Of a stretch of DNA of 64,000 nucleotides, positions 9,401-17,809 are shown one piece after another; position 1 is the first letter of the stretch; every line of letters begins with the position of its first letter. The notes under the pieces were generated by a model. That model worked only from the letters and a program-made list of their open reading frames with translations, was not told the origin of the DNA and made no database searches. The stretch is taken from positions 248,001-312,000 of the forward strand of contig CAWIGC010000035.1 of the NCBI GenBank assembly GCA_963835555.1, written 5' to 3'. This DNA comes from Sulfopaludibacter sp963835555 (GTDB lineage Bacteria > Acidobacteriota > Terriglobia > Bryobacterales > Bryobacteraceae). Position numbers and translations under genes: made by a program.

Positions 9401-9589
9401 ATCCGTGATGTCGGTTTCGATATCTTGCGGCGGCATTCCCGAGAAGAACGTCGCCACCACTACCTGGGGAATATTGATGGGTGGAAAGAGATCTACCGGC
9501 ATGCTTTGCACGCTGAGAACACCCATCAGCAGCAACGCCAGACAGATCACCACAATGAAATATGGATTGCGAATCGAAAATCGAGGCAT
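6404..9589 (-). CDS. RND family efflux transporter permease (inner-membrane pump)
   Basis: 1061 residues with the AcrB/MexB architecture: TM1 near residue 10, a large periplasmic loop, TM2-6 (about 335-490), a second loop and TM7-12. In the TM4 relay motif the usual Asp-Asp pair is Asp399-Asn400 (SRVIDNSVISLENI). In TM10 the Lys equivalent to AcrB Lys940 is Ser954 (GIADSNSILIV). Proton coupling may therefore use other residues. It lies between the fusion-protein gene and tolC in one operon. The substrate cannot be read from the sequence. Confidence 0.9.
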   Translation of the reverse strand: MPRFSIRNPYFIVVICLALLLMGVLSVQSMPVDLFPPINIPQVVVATFFSGMPPQDIETDITDPLERFFTLASGVDHFESRSLLGVSIIKITFQPGTSADADVTQISNLALADLKRLPPGTLPPVVLKFDASSLPVCLLTVKGEGLSETQLHDYAQFQIRNQIPGAVKGAVIPPPFGGKYRQVMVYVDPYKLAARQLSPMDVVDAVNQANLILPAGDVKMGPYDYYVYSNSLVDQVKELDSVPIKTVGTRWVSVGDVGKAQDAAQIQYNIVRVDGQKSAYVPIMKQGGDTNTIAVVQGVKDLIPHLVEIPKQLVAAVAFDQSVYVKEALLTVLHEGLIGLVLTSLMILIFLGSLRATSAVLLSIPLSALTTFVILSLMGSTVNTMILGGLALAFSRVIDNSVISLENIYRHLEMGSAPAVAAEVGGAEVNLAILAATLVDVVDFFPVTLLYGVSKFLFSALALAFCLALLASFVVAMTVIPLFCSKFLKAMPHAHGAGQEEHAATGGSLFARFNRGFNNGFNKVLDVYERAVRRALRYPGLTVAALSGLFVASLAIGPLLGLAFFPRTDAGQFTINLKVPTGTRIEMTDQYVAKVENLIKSTVDPHDLKMVVSNIGVVPDFSALYTTNAGPYTATVQVALTDDHKTSSFEYIDRVKAGLARRFPDIRTFFSSGSMVDAILNSGMPAPVDVQISSNNLPLDYSIAQNFATKIRQLPGVGEVYIPQDMNYPGIRLNVDRVHASELGLTQKQVIDNVITALNSNYMIAPNYWVDYKTGNDYYLTVQYYERGGAAIHNFLDLSNIPLRAPNLKEPTTLDSVVKLDKIETPTEYDHYAIRRVSDVYVTPSGEDLGKLKSEIEQLVAEAKLPQGVNVELHGMVLGMTESFKRFGIGFGISFALLFLILVAQFRSFVDPFLIMLAIPMGFIGVLVMLAILHTTLNVMSLMGVLMLIGIADSNSILIVDFAHNLESQGLPVADAVITACRVRLRPILMTSLATIIGMIPMAMKLGTGAEQYAPMAQAIIGGLTSSVLLTIFIVPAAYLLVYGRRRPATGVPAQPQPEAV

Positions 9590-9612
9590 GTTTTACCGTC
9601 AACTCCGGGATG

Positions 9613-10856
9613 CTATTGACTTTGAGGTTGATACTCGGTCATCTCTACAGGGTGAGGCTGCACCGTGGCTCCGGCCTTGAGCGCCGCGCGATCACTCACC
9701 ACCACGCGATCTCCCTCGTTCAAGCCGGAAAGCACTTCTGCATAACTGGCGCTTTGCAGTCCCAGTTGAACGGGGCGGACTTCGATCTTGTTATCGGAAG
9801 TCACCAGGTATACGGTATCCCTGGTAGCTTCGTGGTTTACCGCCTGTAGGGGAACGCTCAGCGCGTTGTTCTTGCGCTCCAGCGTCAACACGGCGTCCGC
9901 GTACATCCCGGGCATCAGCACACGCTGAGGATTTTCCACGTCCACCTCCGTGTGCATCGTGCGCGTGTCCTCCGCTACATCGGTCGAAAAACGCATCACT
10001 CTGCCTGGAAAATGCTTTTCCAGTGAGGGCACATTCACATCTACCGAGTCTCCAACGTGAATGAATTTCACGTACGACTCCGGCACCGGAATCACCAGCC
10101 GGAACTTGTCGTCTTCGGAGAGTTTGCAGATGGGCAACACGTTGCTGCTGGAACTGGTGCCGGCCTGCACCAGGGTGCCGTAGTTGGCGTAGCGCTGCGT
10201 CACCACTCCGTTGAAAGGCGCGGTGAATCCTGGCGTACTCGAACAGTACCTTGTCCCGCTCTTACCTTGGCCTGCGCCGCCGCCAGCACGCTTTGCGCCG
10301 ACAGCAGCGCGGATTTGGCGACCTCCAGTTGGGCCTCCGCGCCCTCGAACTTGCCCTGCCAGTCGTCCACTTCCTGCTGCGCTACCAGGCCGGGCTTGGC
10401 TTCCGAGACGGTCTTGATGCGGTCGTACTGCAGTTTATACGGCTTAACCAACGCCGTCGCCCGGTCCACCTGGTGTTGCGCTTGCTGCACCACGTCCTCC
10501 TGGTTCTTCACGGCCGCTGCATCCTGCGCCAGTTGAATCTTAAGTTCCGGAATCTCCAGTACGGCCATGAGTTGCCCCGTCTTGACCCGGGTCCCATAGT
10601 CCACGTTGAGTTCCGTGATATAGCCCGATTCCTTGGCATAGACATCGATTTCCTGGAACGGAACCAGCTCTGAGGAAACGGTGAGTTGCCGCTCAATAGG
10701 CCTGTGCGTCACTGGAGCGACTCCTACCGTCGTTGCGGGGACTGCCGTTTCTGTTCCGCTGGCATTGACCTTCGGACCGGAGCATCCCACAAAGGCAGCG
10801 GCCGCGAGGATTGCGAAGGCCGCCGGAAATACATTGCGATTAGTTTTTAGCTGCAT
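9613..10856 (-). pseudogene. RND membrane-fusion protein (HlyD family), frameshifted
   Basis: Periplasmic adaptor linking the RND pump to TolC. The N-terminal part (10856 to about 10265) is a lipoprotein with lipobox Cys25 (AFVGC), a lipoyl/beta-barrel segment and a coiled-coil hairpin. The C-terminal part resumes as TAPFNGVVTQRYANYG and runs to 9613 with barrel and membrane-proximal domains. The linking sequence ERDKVLFEYARI sits in the third frame, so two one-base gains (or equivalent) occur within about 45 bases near 10220-10265. Both halves are otherwise complete, so sequencing error is plausible. The start overlaps the RraA-like stop by 10 bases. Confidence 0.8.
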
Positions 10857-11569
10857 GCTTGTTTTTCAGCGAAGGCCCGAAGTTTTGCCCCAAGCGTCTC
10901 AACCGAGAATTCGGGACTCTCGATCAGCGCGAATAACTCACTCTCTTCATTCCGGATCCGTTCCGCCGTATCCGGTAACTTCTCTATTAGTTCTGGCGGC
11001 ACCGTGAGGACTCCATGGCGATCGCCATGCAGAATGTCTCCGGGCTTGATGGAGAGCCCGCCAATTTCAACCGGCTCGCCGAAATCAACAATATGTGCAT
11101 AAGCGTGGGAAACCGATACGCTCCCGGCGAACAATTGAATGCCCAACGGCTCCACTCCGCCCAGATCCCTCACCGATCCGTTCGTCACGTAGGCCACGCA
11201 GCCGAATGCGCGGCACAGCCGGGCGTGGACCTCCCCGAAGATCGCTCCGAATCCCGGCCGGTTGTCGAAATCCTGCAGCACCATTATCCGCGGAGCGGGA
11301 ATCGTAGCCAGATATTCCCACCATGCCACGTTTTCGTAGTAGCATTTCCCGGTCATCGGTGGCATATAGGTTTGAATTCGACCTGTCACCGCATGACCGG
11401 CAACCGGAGCCAGGTTGGGAAATCGGCATAACGCCGTCCCACTCACGAATCCTTCGTTGCGGGGACGGACGTTGAAACGCTCAATTGCATTCGCCACAGT
11501 GCATGTGTCATACCGGCAAAGTGCATCTAAATTATTGACTGGACGACCGTTACCTGAAATATGGTTCAT
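10847..11569 (-). CDS. RraA-like family protein (HMG/CHA aldolase-type fold)
   Basis: 240 residues of the RraA/dimethylmenaquinone methyltransferase-like family. Members include 4-hydroxy-4-methyl-2-oxoglutarate aldolases and RNase E regulators. Signature segments are AYVTNGSVRDLGGVEPLGIQ (Arg/Asp metal and substrate site) and KPGDILHGDRHGVLTVP. It is the first gene of the minus-strand run and its end overlaps the fusion-protein start, so it is probably co-transcribed with the efflux pump. That partnership is unusual and gives no clear function. Enzyme versus regulator cannot be decided here. Confidence 0.8.
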   Translation of the reverse strand: MNHISGNGRPVNNLDALCRYDTCTVANAIERFNVRPRNEGFVSGTALCRFPNLAPVAGHAVTGRIQTYMPPMTGKCYYENVAWWEYLATIPAPRIMVLQDFDNRPGFGAIFGEVHARLCRAFGCVAYVTNGSVRDLGGVEPLGIQLFAGSVSVSHAYAHIVDFGEPVEIGGLSIKPGDILHGDRHGVLTVPPELIEKLPDTAERIRNEESELFALIESPEFSVETLGAKLRAFAEKQACS

Positions 11570-11840
11570 GGTTTACTCAGAGGGAATATGCTGGGTACGG
11601 GTTGCACTTCCAGCAGTCGATACGTGCACACAAGAGGCCACGACACGATAGTACAAGGCGCGTACTCGGGATCACATACCAGACTCTTAGGATATTTTCG
11701 AAAAAAACAGGGGAGCACCCCGACCGGTTTTGCCGGTTCGATTGCTCGCATGGTTCGGCGCGAAAAATACTTCATTCAGGGTATTCCTTCCCGCCGCCGC
11801 CGCGCCATAAGATGGCAGCGGGTATCCACAAGGCAAACGT

Positions 11841-12512
11841 ATGTCCCCAGTACGGATTCTTATTGCGGATGATCACGCGATCATTCGTAGCGGCTTGCGC
11901 GCTCTACTTTCGCACGAGCCTGGTTTTGAAGTCGTGGCGGAAGCCGCCGATGGCCAGCAGGCTGTAGAACTGGCCGAACGCGAACTTCCACACATCGCCC
12001 TTCTTGATATCAGCATGCCTACGCTGAACGGTTTGGAAGCCGCCCGTCAGATCTCTGCCAAGTTGAATAGTATTCAATTAGTCATGCTCACCGTCCACAC
12101 CGACGAATGCTATCTCCTGAATGCTCTGAAAGCCGGCGCCCGCGGCTATGTACTTAAGAGTTCAGCCGAATTCGAGATCCTCGAAGCGATTCGCGCGGTT
12201 TCCCAGGGCAAGGCCTACTTTAGTCCGAAGGTGAGCCGGGTTCTCGCGGATGAGTACATGCGCTACCTCCAGGCCAGCCAGGTCGAAGACAGTTACGATC
12301 TGCTCACCAGCCGGGAACGGCAGATCCTTCAGCTACTGGCCGAAGGTCAGTCTAATAAGGACGTCGCCAACATTCTTGATCTCAGCCCTACTACGGTCAT
12401 CTGTCATCGGCAGCACATCTTTCAGAAGCTCAACCTTCATAGCTTGGCTGATCTCATTCTCTATGCCATCCGCAAAGGCGTGATTTCGTCCAACCAGAGT
12501 GCCATAGTGTGA
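11841..12512 (+). CDS. NarL/FixJ family response regulator
   Basis: 223 residues. The receiver domain has acidic Asp10/Asp11, phosphoacceptor Asp56 (LLDISMP), Thr84 and Lys106. A LuxR-type helix-turn-helix follows at about 152-215 (LTSRERQILQLLAEGQSNKDVA). The kinase starts 8 bases downstream, so the two form a cognate pair. About 270 bases separate it from the divergent RraA-efflux operon, which makes that operon a plausible target; this is inference. The start is the first ATG giving the canonical MxPVRILIADDH beginning. Confidence 0.92.
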   Translation: MSPVRILIADDHAIIRSGLRALLSHEPGFEVVAEAADGQQAVELAERELPHIALLDISMPTLNGLEAARQISAKLNSIQLVMLTVHTDECYLLNALKAGARGYVLKSSAEFEILEAIRAVSQGKAYFSPKVSRVLADEYMRYLQASQVEDSYDLLTSRERQILQLLAEGQSNKDVANILDLSPTTVICHRQHIFQKLNLHSLADLILYAIRKGVISSNQSAIV

Positions 12513-12520
12513 GCGGGTAA

Positions 12521-13918
12521 ATGGCTCCGAACGGTCACGCACATACGGCTCGGCGTTTGCTTACCACCAGAATGGCGCTGACTCTTGGATTCGGCGTTCT
12601 CCTCACTCTCCTGGTCATGTCGGGCGTTTACGCAGTTACCGGTATCTCCCAGTTGCAGTCCAGCAATGAAAATATCCTGCAGGAATTCCTCGGCCGCGAA
12701 ACGCGGCTTGACGAGCTGAGGTCCGCCATCTACCTGTCCGGCACTTATGTTCGCGACTACCTCCTGGAGCCGGACCCGGCCAAAGCGGAGCAGAGCCGTC
12801 TGGCCCTTGCCGATACCCGCGGCCAGATTCAATCCATGGCCTCCCTTCCGTCACCCCCGTCCGACCCCGCCGCCCAAGCCATGCAGGATGCCTTGCGCCG
12901 TGAAATCGCTGAGTACTGGCATACGCTCGATCCGGTCCTTACCTGGGATGCGCAGGAGCGTCACAAGGAAGGCTACCGCTTTCTGCATGACGAAGTATTG
13001 CCGCGCCGATCCAGCACCTTGGGCATGGCCAATACCATCGCCTCCGTCAACCAGCAGCAACTCGTGGAAAGAGATCATCGCCTTGTCCAGATGTTTGCCA
13101 GCCTGCGGAATCGTGTCATGTTCGCGGTTGTGGCCATGTTCTTCTGCGGGCTTGCCCTGGCTTTTGCCACCGCCATCCACATCCTGCGGTTGGAGGAAAA
13201 AACTCTGGAGCACCTCGAGGAAGTCACCGAGGCCCGCCTGGAATTGCGAAACCTCTCTGCCAGGCTTGTGGAGACGCAGGAAAATGAACGTAAGAATATC
13301 TCTCGCGAGTTACACGACGCAGTAGGTCAATCTATGTCCGCCGTGCAGTTTGAACTGCACGACCTCGGCGTGGTGCTCGCTCCTTACCCTGAGCCTCTGA
13401 GAACCAGGGTCGACCGGATCCGGGAGCTGGTGGAGAGTTCCGTCGCTATGGTCCGGAACATGGCTCTCCTCCTGCGTCCTTCCATGTTGGACGACCTCGG
13501 GCTGCCCGCAGCTCTGGAATGGCAGGCCAACCAGGTCTCCCGTTCGACCGGCGTCAAAGTCAAGCTCGTTTCCGCCGGCATGCTTGATGAACTTCCCGAG
13601 GAACACAAAATTAACATTTTTCGCATCGTGCAGGAGTCGCTGAATAACGTTTGCCGGCATGCGCGCGCCAGCAGCGTTGAAATTACGCTCAAGGCCGACG
13701 AGGGACGCATCTCAGTCACGATCCGGGACGATGGACGAGGATTTCGCAAGCCGCGCCCCTCCGGGCTGGGCCTGATCGGTATGCACGAACGCGCCGAGAG
13801 CCTGGGAGGAAATCTGATGGTGAAGTCCGAACCCGGACAAGGTACCACGATCGAGGTGTGTTTGCCTCTCCCAAAAAGTCTCGGTGTCGGCCGGCCGGCG
13901 GCGGAAAGTATGGCTTAG
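12521..13918 (+). CDS. Sensor histidine kinase (NarL/DegS type, HisKA_3)
   Basis: 465 residues. TM1 lies at about 20-40 and TM2 at about 200-222, enclosing an extracytoplasmic four-helix-type sensor region without a recognisable ligand domain. The dimerisation motif ISRELHDAVGQSM has the phosphorylated His265. HATPase_c shows the N box (IVQESLNNVCRHA) and G boxes (DDGRGF, GLIGMHERAESLGG). The protein would phosphorylate the regulator encoded immediately upstream. The stimulus is unknown. Confidence 0.9.
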   Translation: MAPNGHAHTARRLLTTRMALTLGFGVLLTLLVMSGVYAVTGISQLQSSNENILQEFLGRETRLDELRSAIYLSGTYVRDYLLEPDPAKAEQSRLALADTRGQIQSMASLPSPPSDPAAQAMQDALRREIAEYWHTLDPVLTWDAQERHKEGYRFLHDEVLPRRSSTLGMANTIASVNQQQLVERDHRLVQMFASLRNRVMFAVVAMFFCGLALAFATAIHILRLEEKTLEHLEEVTEARLELRNLSARLVETQENERKNISRELHDAVGQSMSAVQFELHDLGVVLAPYPEPLRTRVDRIRELVESSVAMVRNMALLLRPSMLDDLGLPAALEWQANQVSRSTGVKVKLVSAGMLDELPEEHKINIFRIVQESLNNVCRHARASSVEITLKADEGRISVTIRDDGRGFRKPRPSGLGLIGMHERAESLGGNLMVKSEPGQGTTIEVCLPLPKSLGVGRPAAESMA

Positions 13919-13922
13919 TCGA

Positions 13923-14081
13923 GTGACCAAACGGCTCATCTGGGAAGTGTTTCTGTTGACAGCCGGAATTGTCTATGTTGTCATCGCTCTTTGCGACAGC
14001 GTGGAGTCCCTGGCCTTTGTCGCGGTGTTCGTGCCGTTGGCCGCCCAGGAACTGGTACACGCTCGCAGGGAAAGACACTAA
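13923..14081 (+). CDS. Small membrane protein
   Basis: 52 residues starting at GTG (TKRLIWEVFLLTAGIVYVVI...). One or two hydrophobic segments end in a basic, Arg-rich tail. It begins 4 bases after the kinase stop codon, so translation is probably coupled. I do not recognise a family. A longer frame starting at 13884 would overlap the kinase and is less likely. Confidence 0.45.
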   Translation: MTKRLIWEVFLLTAGIVYVVIALCDSVESLAFVAVFVPLAAQELVHARRERH

Positions 14082-14082
14082 C

Positions 14083-14277
14083 ATGCCATTGCGATGGAGG
14101 CCATTGCGCGTCCGCCCCGAAAGGCCGGGTTCAACTCCAGCGCGGCCCAAGCCGGATTCCAGCCAGCGCGGTGGATTCGCCCCTTGGCTGGCTACTTATC
14201 GGCGGCAGTTGGAAGAGTTGGCGAAGCGGCCCGAGCCCGGCAGGAACTTATCGGAGCAACCTAAGGATAACGTATGA
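14083..14277 (+). CDS. Small basic hypothetical protein
   Basis: 64 residues, rich in Arg and Pro (RWRPLRVRPERPGS) with a short helix, TYRRQLEELAKRPEP. It starts 1 base after the preceding stop and its end overlaps the next ATG (ATGA-type junction at 14274). These close contacts are the main evidence that it is translated. No family is recognised. Confidence 0.4.
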   Translation: MPLRWRPLRVRPERPGSTPARPKPDSSQRGGFAPWLATYRRQLEELAKRPEPGRNLSEQPKDNV

Positions 14278-14780
14278 TACCAGCCATTTCTATCGCTAGA
14301 ATTCATGATCCGGATGAGGCTTTGTCTATAATGGCGGCGCTCACCGAGCAACACCTCAAGGATGTTCGGCGCCGCGCTTTCGATTACTTCCAGGAGCGCG
14401 GCCGCACCGTGGGCAACGATTGGGAAGACTGGCTGCGCGCCGAACGCACCATGCTTTGGAGCCCTCGCGCGGAGATGTTCGAGAACCCGTCCACAATTGT
14501 CTTACGGGTGGGCGTGCCGGGTTTTAGTCCCAAATCGATCCAAGTTACTGCAGCCCCGCAGTCCCTGCTCATTCAGGGCACCGAACCGCATCAGCATCAG
14601 GGTCTGGACACCAGGCTTCATTTCTGCGAATTCGGGCAACAATTGTTCCGTCGCTTCGATCTGCCCAAGCCCATCGACCCGGGTACGGTTTCCGCCACTC
14701 TAGACAAAGGGGTGCTCGAGATTCTCGCCGGCATCCTGCGCCGTCCGCGCCGCGCGCATTACCTTCAGTCCTGCACTTAA
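14274..14780 (+). CDS. DUF2934-Hsp20 fusion protein
   Basis: 168 residues. Residues about 25-60 match DUF2934 (VRRRAFDYFQERGRTVGN followed by DWEDWLRAE). Residues about 70-155 form an alpha-crystallin domain (STIVLRVGVPGFSPKSIQV, SLLIQGTEPH, RFDLPKPIDPG, ATLDKGVLEI). It therefore looks like a small heat-shock chaperone with a DUF2934 helix at the N-terminus. The IxI-type C-terminal motif is not evident. An alternative start is the ATG at 14331. It is last in the plus-strand run behind the two-component system, and its 3' end overlaps the convergent gene below. Confidence 0.75.
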   Translation: MIPAISIARIHDPDEALSIMAALTEQHLKDVRRRAFDYFQERGRTVGNDWEDWLRAERTMLWSPRAEMFENPSTIVLRVGVPGFSPKSIQVTAAPQSLLIQGTEPHQHQGLDTRLHFCEFGQQLFRRFDLPKPIDPGTVSATLDKGVLEILAGILRRPRRAHYLQSCT

Positions 14781-15209
14781 GGGCGCTTTCCGCTCCGCAT
14801 CGGCGGCCCTTGCCGGTTCGTAAGGCGCGGGCCGGGTGCGGAACGATAGGCTCAACGTCCCGATCCGCAAACTGCCGGCGATTTCTATAGCCGGTACACC
14901 GTTGCGGTGATTGATTTCAACCAGCCTCGCCAATCCTACCGAAACGCCCAGCAGGGCGGCCGCCGCTTCGAACCTGCCTGCCGGAGAAGTATTTGAAACC
15001 TGTTGCCACGCATCGAACGCCGTCTCTGCGTCGCCGGCCTTTCCGATGAGTGCCAGCCCTAACGCACCAGCGCGGTAAATATGGCCGGAAAGATCGAGAA
15101 ACGCGCACGGAGTTTCCGCCACTCGAAAGCCGCCGTGGGGGCGGCCCGCCAGCGCTTGTAATCCGCGCTCGATATATTCCGCAATTTCAATCGACATGAA
15201 TTCAGCCAC
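14700..15209 (-). CDS. Hypothetical protein
   Basis: 169 residues with no family recognised. The N-terminal two thirds has balanced composition (FMSIEIAEYIERGLQALAGR, then an Ala/Gly-rich helical part). The C-terminal 27 residues overlap the end of the Hsp20-like gene on the other strand by 81 bases. Either this frame or its last codons may be spurious. It is kept because coding-like composition extends well beyond the overlap. Confidence 0.45.
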   Translation of the reverse strand: MAEFMSIEIAEYIERGLQALAGRPHGGFRVAETPCAFLDLSGHIYRAGALGLALIGKAGDAETAFDAWQQVSNTSPAGRFEAAAALLGVSVGLARLVEINHRNGVPAIEIAGSLRIGTLSLSFRTRPAPYEPARAADAERKAPLSAGLKVMRAARTAQDAGENLEHPFV

Positions 15210-15545
15210 GACAGATCACCCAGCCTGAATATTAGTTCACATGCGCCGGGCTTTCCTATACCCCGTTGCGAGTAGAGTTAGGGAAAAAGTAAATGTAGGC
15301 CCGGTGTTCCTTTGTACATGACTGCCTTTTCGCGGCCTATGAAAGATACCTGGAGGAGATCGAGACACGTCGCGGTAAGTCGCACGAGGTCGGCTGTCGC
15401 GGGTTTCCGCACCGGCCCGTCATCTGCGGGTCCGGCAGTTCGTCGCACGAACGTCGCGGCGTGGTGAAACCTGCTTATAAACATCGCGCGCGATGGTCTC
15501 TACGCAGGTGTGGCTAGAATCTGCTCGGCGTGCGCCATCACCCGA
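15210..15545. other. Gap of about 340 bases without a convincing gene
   Basis: Short frames here have poor composition and no recognisable motif. I see no tRNA or strong terminator. Confidence 0.5.
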
Positions 15546-15635
15546 TCACGCACCAGCATCATCACCGCGACCCGATCGTTCGCCCGCCGCGGCATACGCC
15601 GAGAGCGCCAATGCCAGCGCTGCAAGCAGCTTCAT
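15546..15635 (-). pseudogene. Possible remnant of a small secreted protein
   Basis: The ATG at 15635 opens a perfect signal-peptide-like start (MKLLAALALALSAYAAAGE), but the frame stops after 29 residues. A second frame just beyond reads VMMLVRDRVMAHAEQILA, as if one coding sequence had shifted. The mature protein cannot be identified. Confidence 0.3.
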
Positions 15636-15692
15636 TTGTCAAAAGTATACCGGGCGGTTCCATCTCGCTTGACTTTTTCGAAATCTACCATA

Positions 15693-16601
15693 TTACGGAA
15701 CAAAAATCCGCGACGGCGCTTCGATTTTGACTCCCGGCAGTTCGGTTCGCAGCTTTACGGTCTGGGTCCCGCGCCGGTTCAGCGCTTGAAAGGTCACCCG
15801 GTACTGGTGATCCATACGGTCCTGAAAATCATTCAGGAAGGGCGCAATTTCTACCGGGTCCTGAAAATCCTCGAAGTACGCGTAACCGCCGGTCTGGTCA
15901 CTGACCTGTCCCAGGCGGGACTGCGCGAAATTGGTGGTCCAGGCGCCCCGGCCATACCGGCCCGCGCCGCGCAGATAGATCGAGTAGACCGCGATGCCAT
16001 GCTGCAGGGTATCCCGGATAGCCGCATCGACATAAGGATCCTCCACCTCGGAGTTGTCCTCCCAATAGCGGTCTACCCCATCGGTCAACATCAGCACCGC
16101 CCTGCGCCCGGTAGTCTCCCGCGAAGGCCAGTGTTTCGCCAGGTCGGAGAGTGCGAAGTAGGGACTGCCGTTCTCCCCGGGCACGGCTATCGGCAGGCGC
16201 AAAGAACGGGCCGCCGCCTGGTGATCCGCGGTGAATGCCTGCGCCAGGGCGAAAGTGCCGTTGTGCATGTATCCGATGGCGACCAGTGTGGACGCGGGCA
16301 GGGCCTTGACAAATTCTTTGAGCTGACCCAACTGAACGCCCAAGCTGGCAGAACGCGTGGAATCGTCCAGGTAAATGAACAATTGCATGTCAGCCAGATC
16401 GCCCGTCAGGCGGCGCAGGCTCGTAACGGCGACGGCCGCGCCTCCTTCGGACACGGTCAGATCGCCCACCTTCAATTTTGGAGGCTCGCCGGAGCTGTGA
16501 TGCGCCGGTTGAACGGTAATCACCATTTTGGCCGGAGTAGAAGCCCAGAGGGAAGAGACCAGCGCCATTGTTCCAGCAAGTACACCCAGTTGTTTGATCA
16601 T
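15693..16601 (-). CDS. VWFA-related secreted protein
   Basis: 302 residues. A signal peptide (MIKQLGVLAGTMALVSSLWA) is followed by a beta-rich region and a von Willebrand A-like domain (LFIYLDDSTRSASLG, the metal-ion site in variant form; VLMLTDGVDRYW; YSIYLRGAGRYG). This matches the VWFA-related family expanded in Acidobacteriota. The start at 16601 was chosen for the signal peptide; the longer frame would overlap the divergent gene. It is probably exported and involved in protein binding; the partner is unknown. Confidence 0.78.
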   Translation of the reverse strand: MIKQLGVLAGTMALVSSLWASTPAKMVITVQPAHHSSGEPPKLKVGDLTVSEGGAAVAVTSLRRLTGDLADMQLFIYLDDSTRSASLGVQLGQLKEFVKALPASTLVAIGYMHNGTFALAQAFTADHQAAARSLRLPIAVPGENGSPYFALSDLAKHWPSRETTGRRAVLMLTDGVDRYWEDNSEVEDPYVDAAIRDTLQHGIAVYSIYLRGAGRYGRGAWTTNFAQSRLGQVSDQTGGYAYFEDFQDPVEIAPFLNDFQDRMDHQYRVTFQALNRRGTQTVKLRTELPGVKIEAPSRIFVP

Positions 16602-16701
16602 CCTAATCAGTTGGATGCTTTGGTGCGCGGTGGGGTTCCTACCGCGGGCAAGTAGAAAACAACGTTCGAAAGTGTACAAAACGCCCGGGATTAAATACAA
16701 T

Positions 16702-17694
16702 ATGAAACCGGATATGGGACAACTCGAAGACAACCTTAAACTCGGACTGGAAGCCGTCAAGTACGCCAAGGGGCAAGTACGGCGTTCCGGCAACCAGCAT
16801 TATTTCAAATCCAGCAAGCCCTTCAAGGAAACACGCAGAAACCGGTTCCTCCTGAATGCGACAAGGGGTGGAACCTATACGCCGGATACCGACGACAACG
16901 ACGAAATCGTCTGGACCAAAGACCCGCTTATGTCACAGCGCCGAAAGGAGATCGAGACGATTATCACGTCGGGCGATCCGCAAAACGTCAAGAACAAAAA
17001 GATCGACAAGTGCATCAAAGACTGGGGCAAGGGTTACTTCAACAACTTCGACCTGTTCGACCAGCCGGGCGACGGCCAATACAAGAGCCGGTGGCAGACG
17101 CTTTCCGGCGATCAGCAGCTCAATAAGATATCCAAGAAGACAGGCGTGGATCGAAATGCCGTTTTGACTGTCGCCCAGAAAGACGATCCGACGGAGTGGA
17201 ATGCCATGTTCGAGATGTTCAAGACCATTGTCCACGCCGACAACGCCAAAAAGTTCGGCACCGGCAATTGCGGGGAAAAGGCCGAGGTAGCGGCTCTGTA
17301 TCTGCTGAATCGAACCCCGGGCGGACTCCGCATCTCGCTCTATCAGCTTGATCCCAAACACAAGGGCGTCACCGGAATCGTTACTCGCTCCGGAGGCGAT
17401 CATGCCTTCTGCGTCCTGGGTCACGATGCCGTTACCACCGACATCGGCTCTCTCGGACGAAACGCCGTCATCGTGGACGGCTGGATGAATGACGCCTACC
17501 CCGCTCAAAAATATCTGTCCCTGAAGCACGGCCTGAACTACGACAATGTCCGCATCAACATTAAACAGCACTCCACCCGAAGCATGGTCTGCTGTTCGTA
17601 CCGCTCTCATATCCAATGCTTTCGGGATTTCGGTATGCCACCGAAAGGCCCTTGCACGATACCGACGCCCACGATCTCGCGGACCAGGTTTTAG
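16702..17694 (+). CDS. Putative papain/transglutaminase-fold protein
   Basis: 330 residues, not assigned to a named family. The spacing Cys190 (GTGNCGEKAEVAALYLLNR), His234 (GGDHAFCVLGHD) and Asp259 (VIVDGWMND) fits a papain-like Cys-His-Asp triad of the kind seen in transglutaminase-like enzymes and bacterial toxin domains. The N-terminal 150 residues are charged and lack a signal peptide. It is a single gene, divergent from the VWFA protein. The start is the ATG giving MKPDMGQLEDNL. Function and substrate are unknown. Confidence 0.5.
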   Translation: MKPDMGQLEDNLKLGLEAVKYAKGQVRRSGNQHYFKSSKPFKETRRNRFLLNATRGGTYTPDTDDNDEIVWTKDPLMSQRRKEIETIITSGDPQNVKNKKIDKCIKDWGKGYFNNFDLFDQPGDGQYKSRWQTLSGDQQLNKISKKTGVDRNAVLTVAQKDDPTEWNAMFEMFKTIVHADNAKKFGTGNCGEKAEVAALYLLNRTPGGLRISLYQLDPKHKGVTGIVTRSGGDHAFCVLGHDAVTTDIGSLGRNAVIVDGWMNDAYPAQKYLSLKHGLNYDNVRINIKQHSTRSMVCCSYRSHIQCFRDFGMPPKGPCTIPTPTISRTRF

Positions 17695-17809
17695 CGTTGC
17701 GGGCGTCCGGTATATCGCTTAGTCGTTCCCGCTGATTTGTCTTACAAACGGGCAATCAATTACCGCCGGTACCACTAAGTCGAAATTCCACCTTGCGCGC
17801 ATTTCGCCA

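Noticed and set aside
11730..11770. tRNA-like GGTTCGATT word
   Set aside because: No matching acceptor stem or anticodon arm around it; a chance occurrence in an intergenic region.
15510..16655. 381-residue open frame on the plus strand
   Set aside because: Antisense to the VWFA-related gene; the sequence is His/Arg/Gln-rich shadow coding without a motif.
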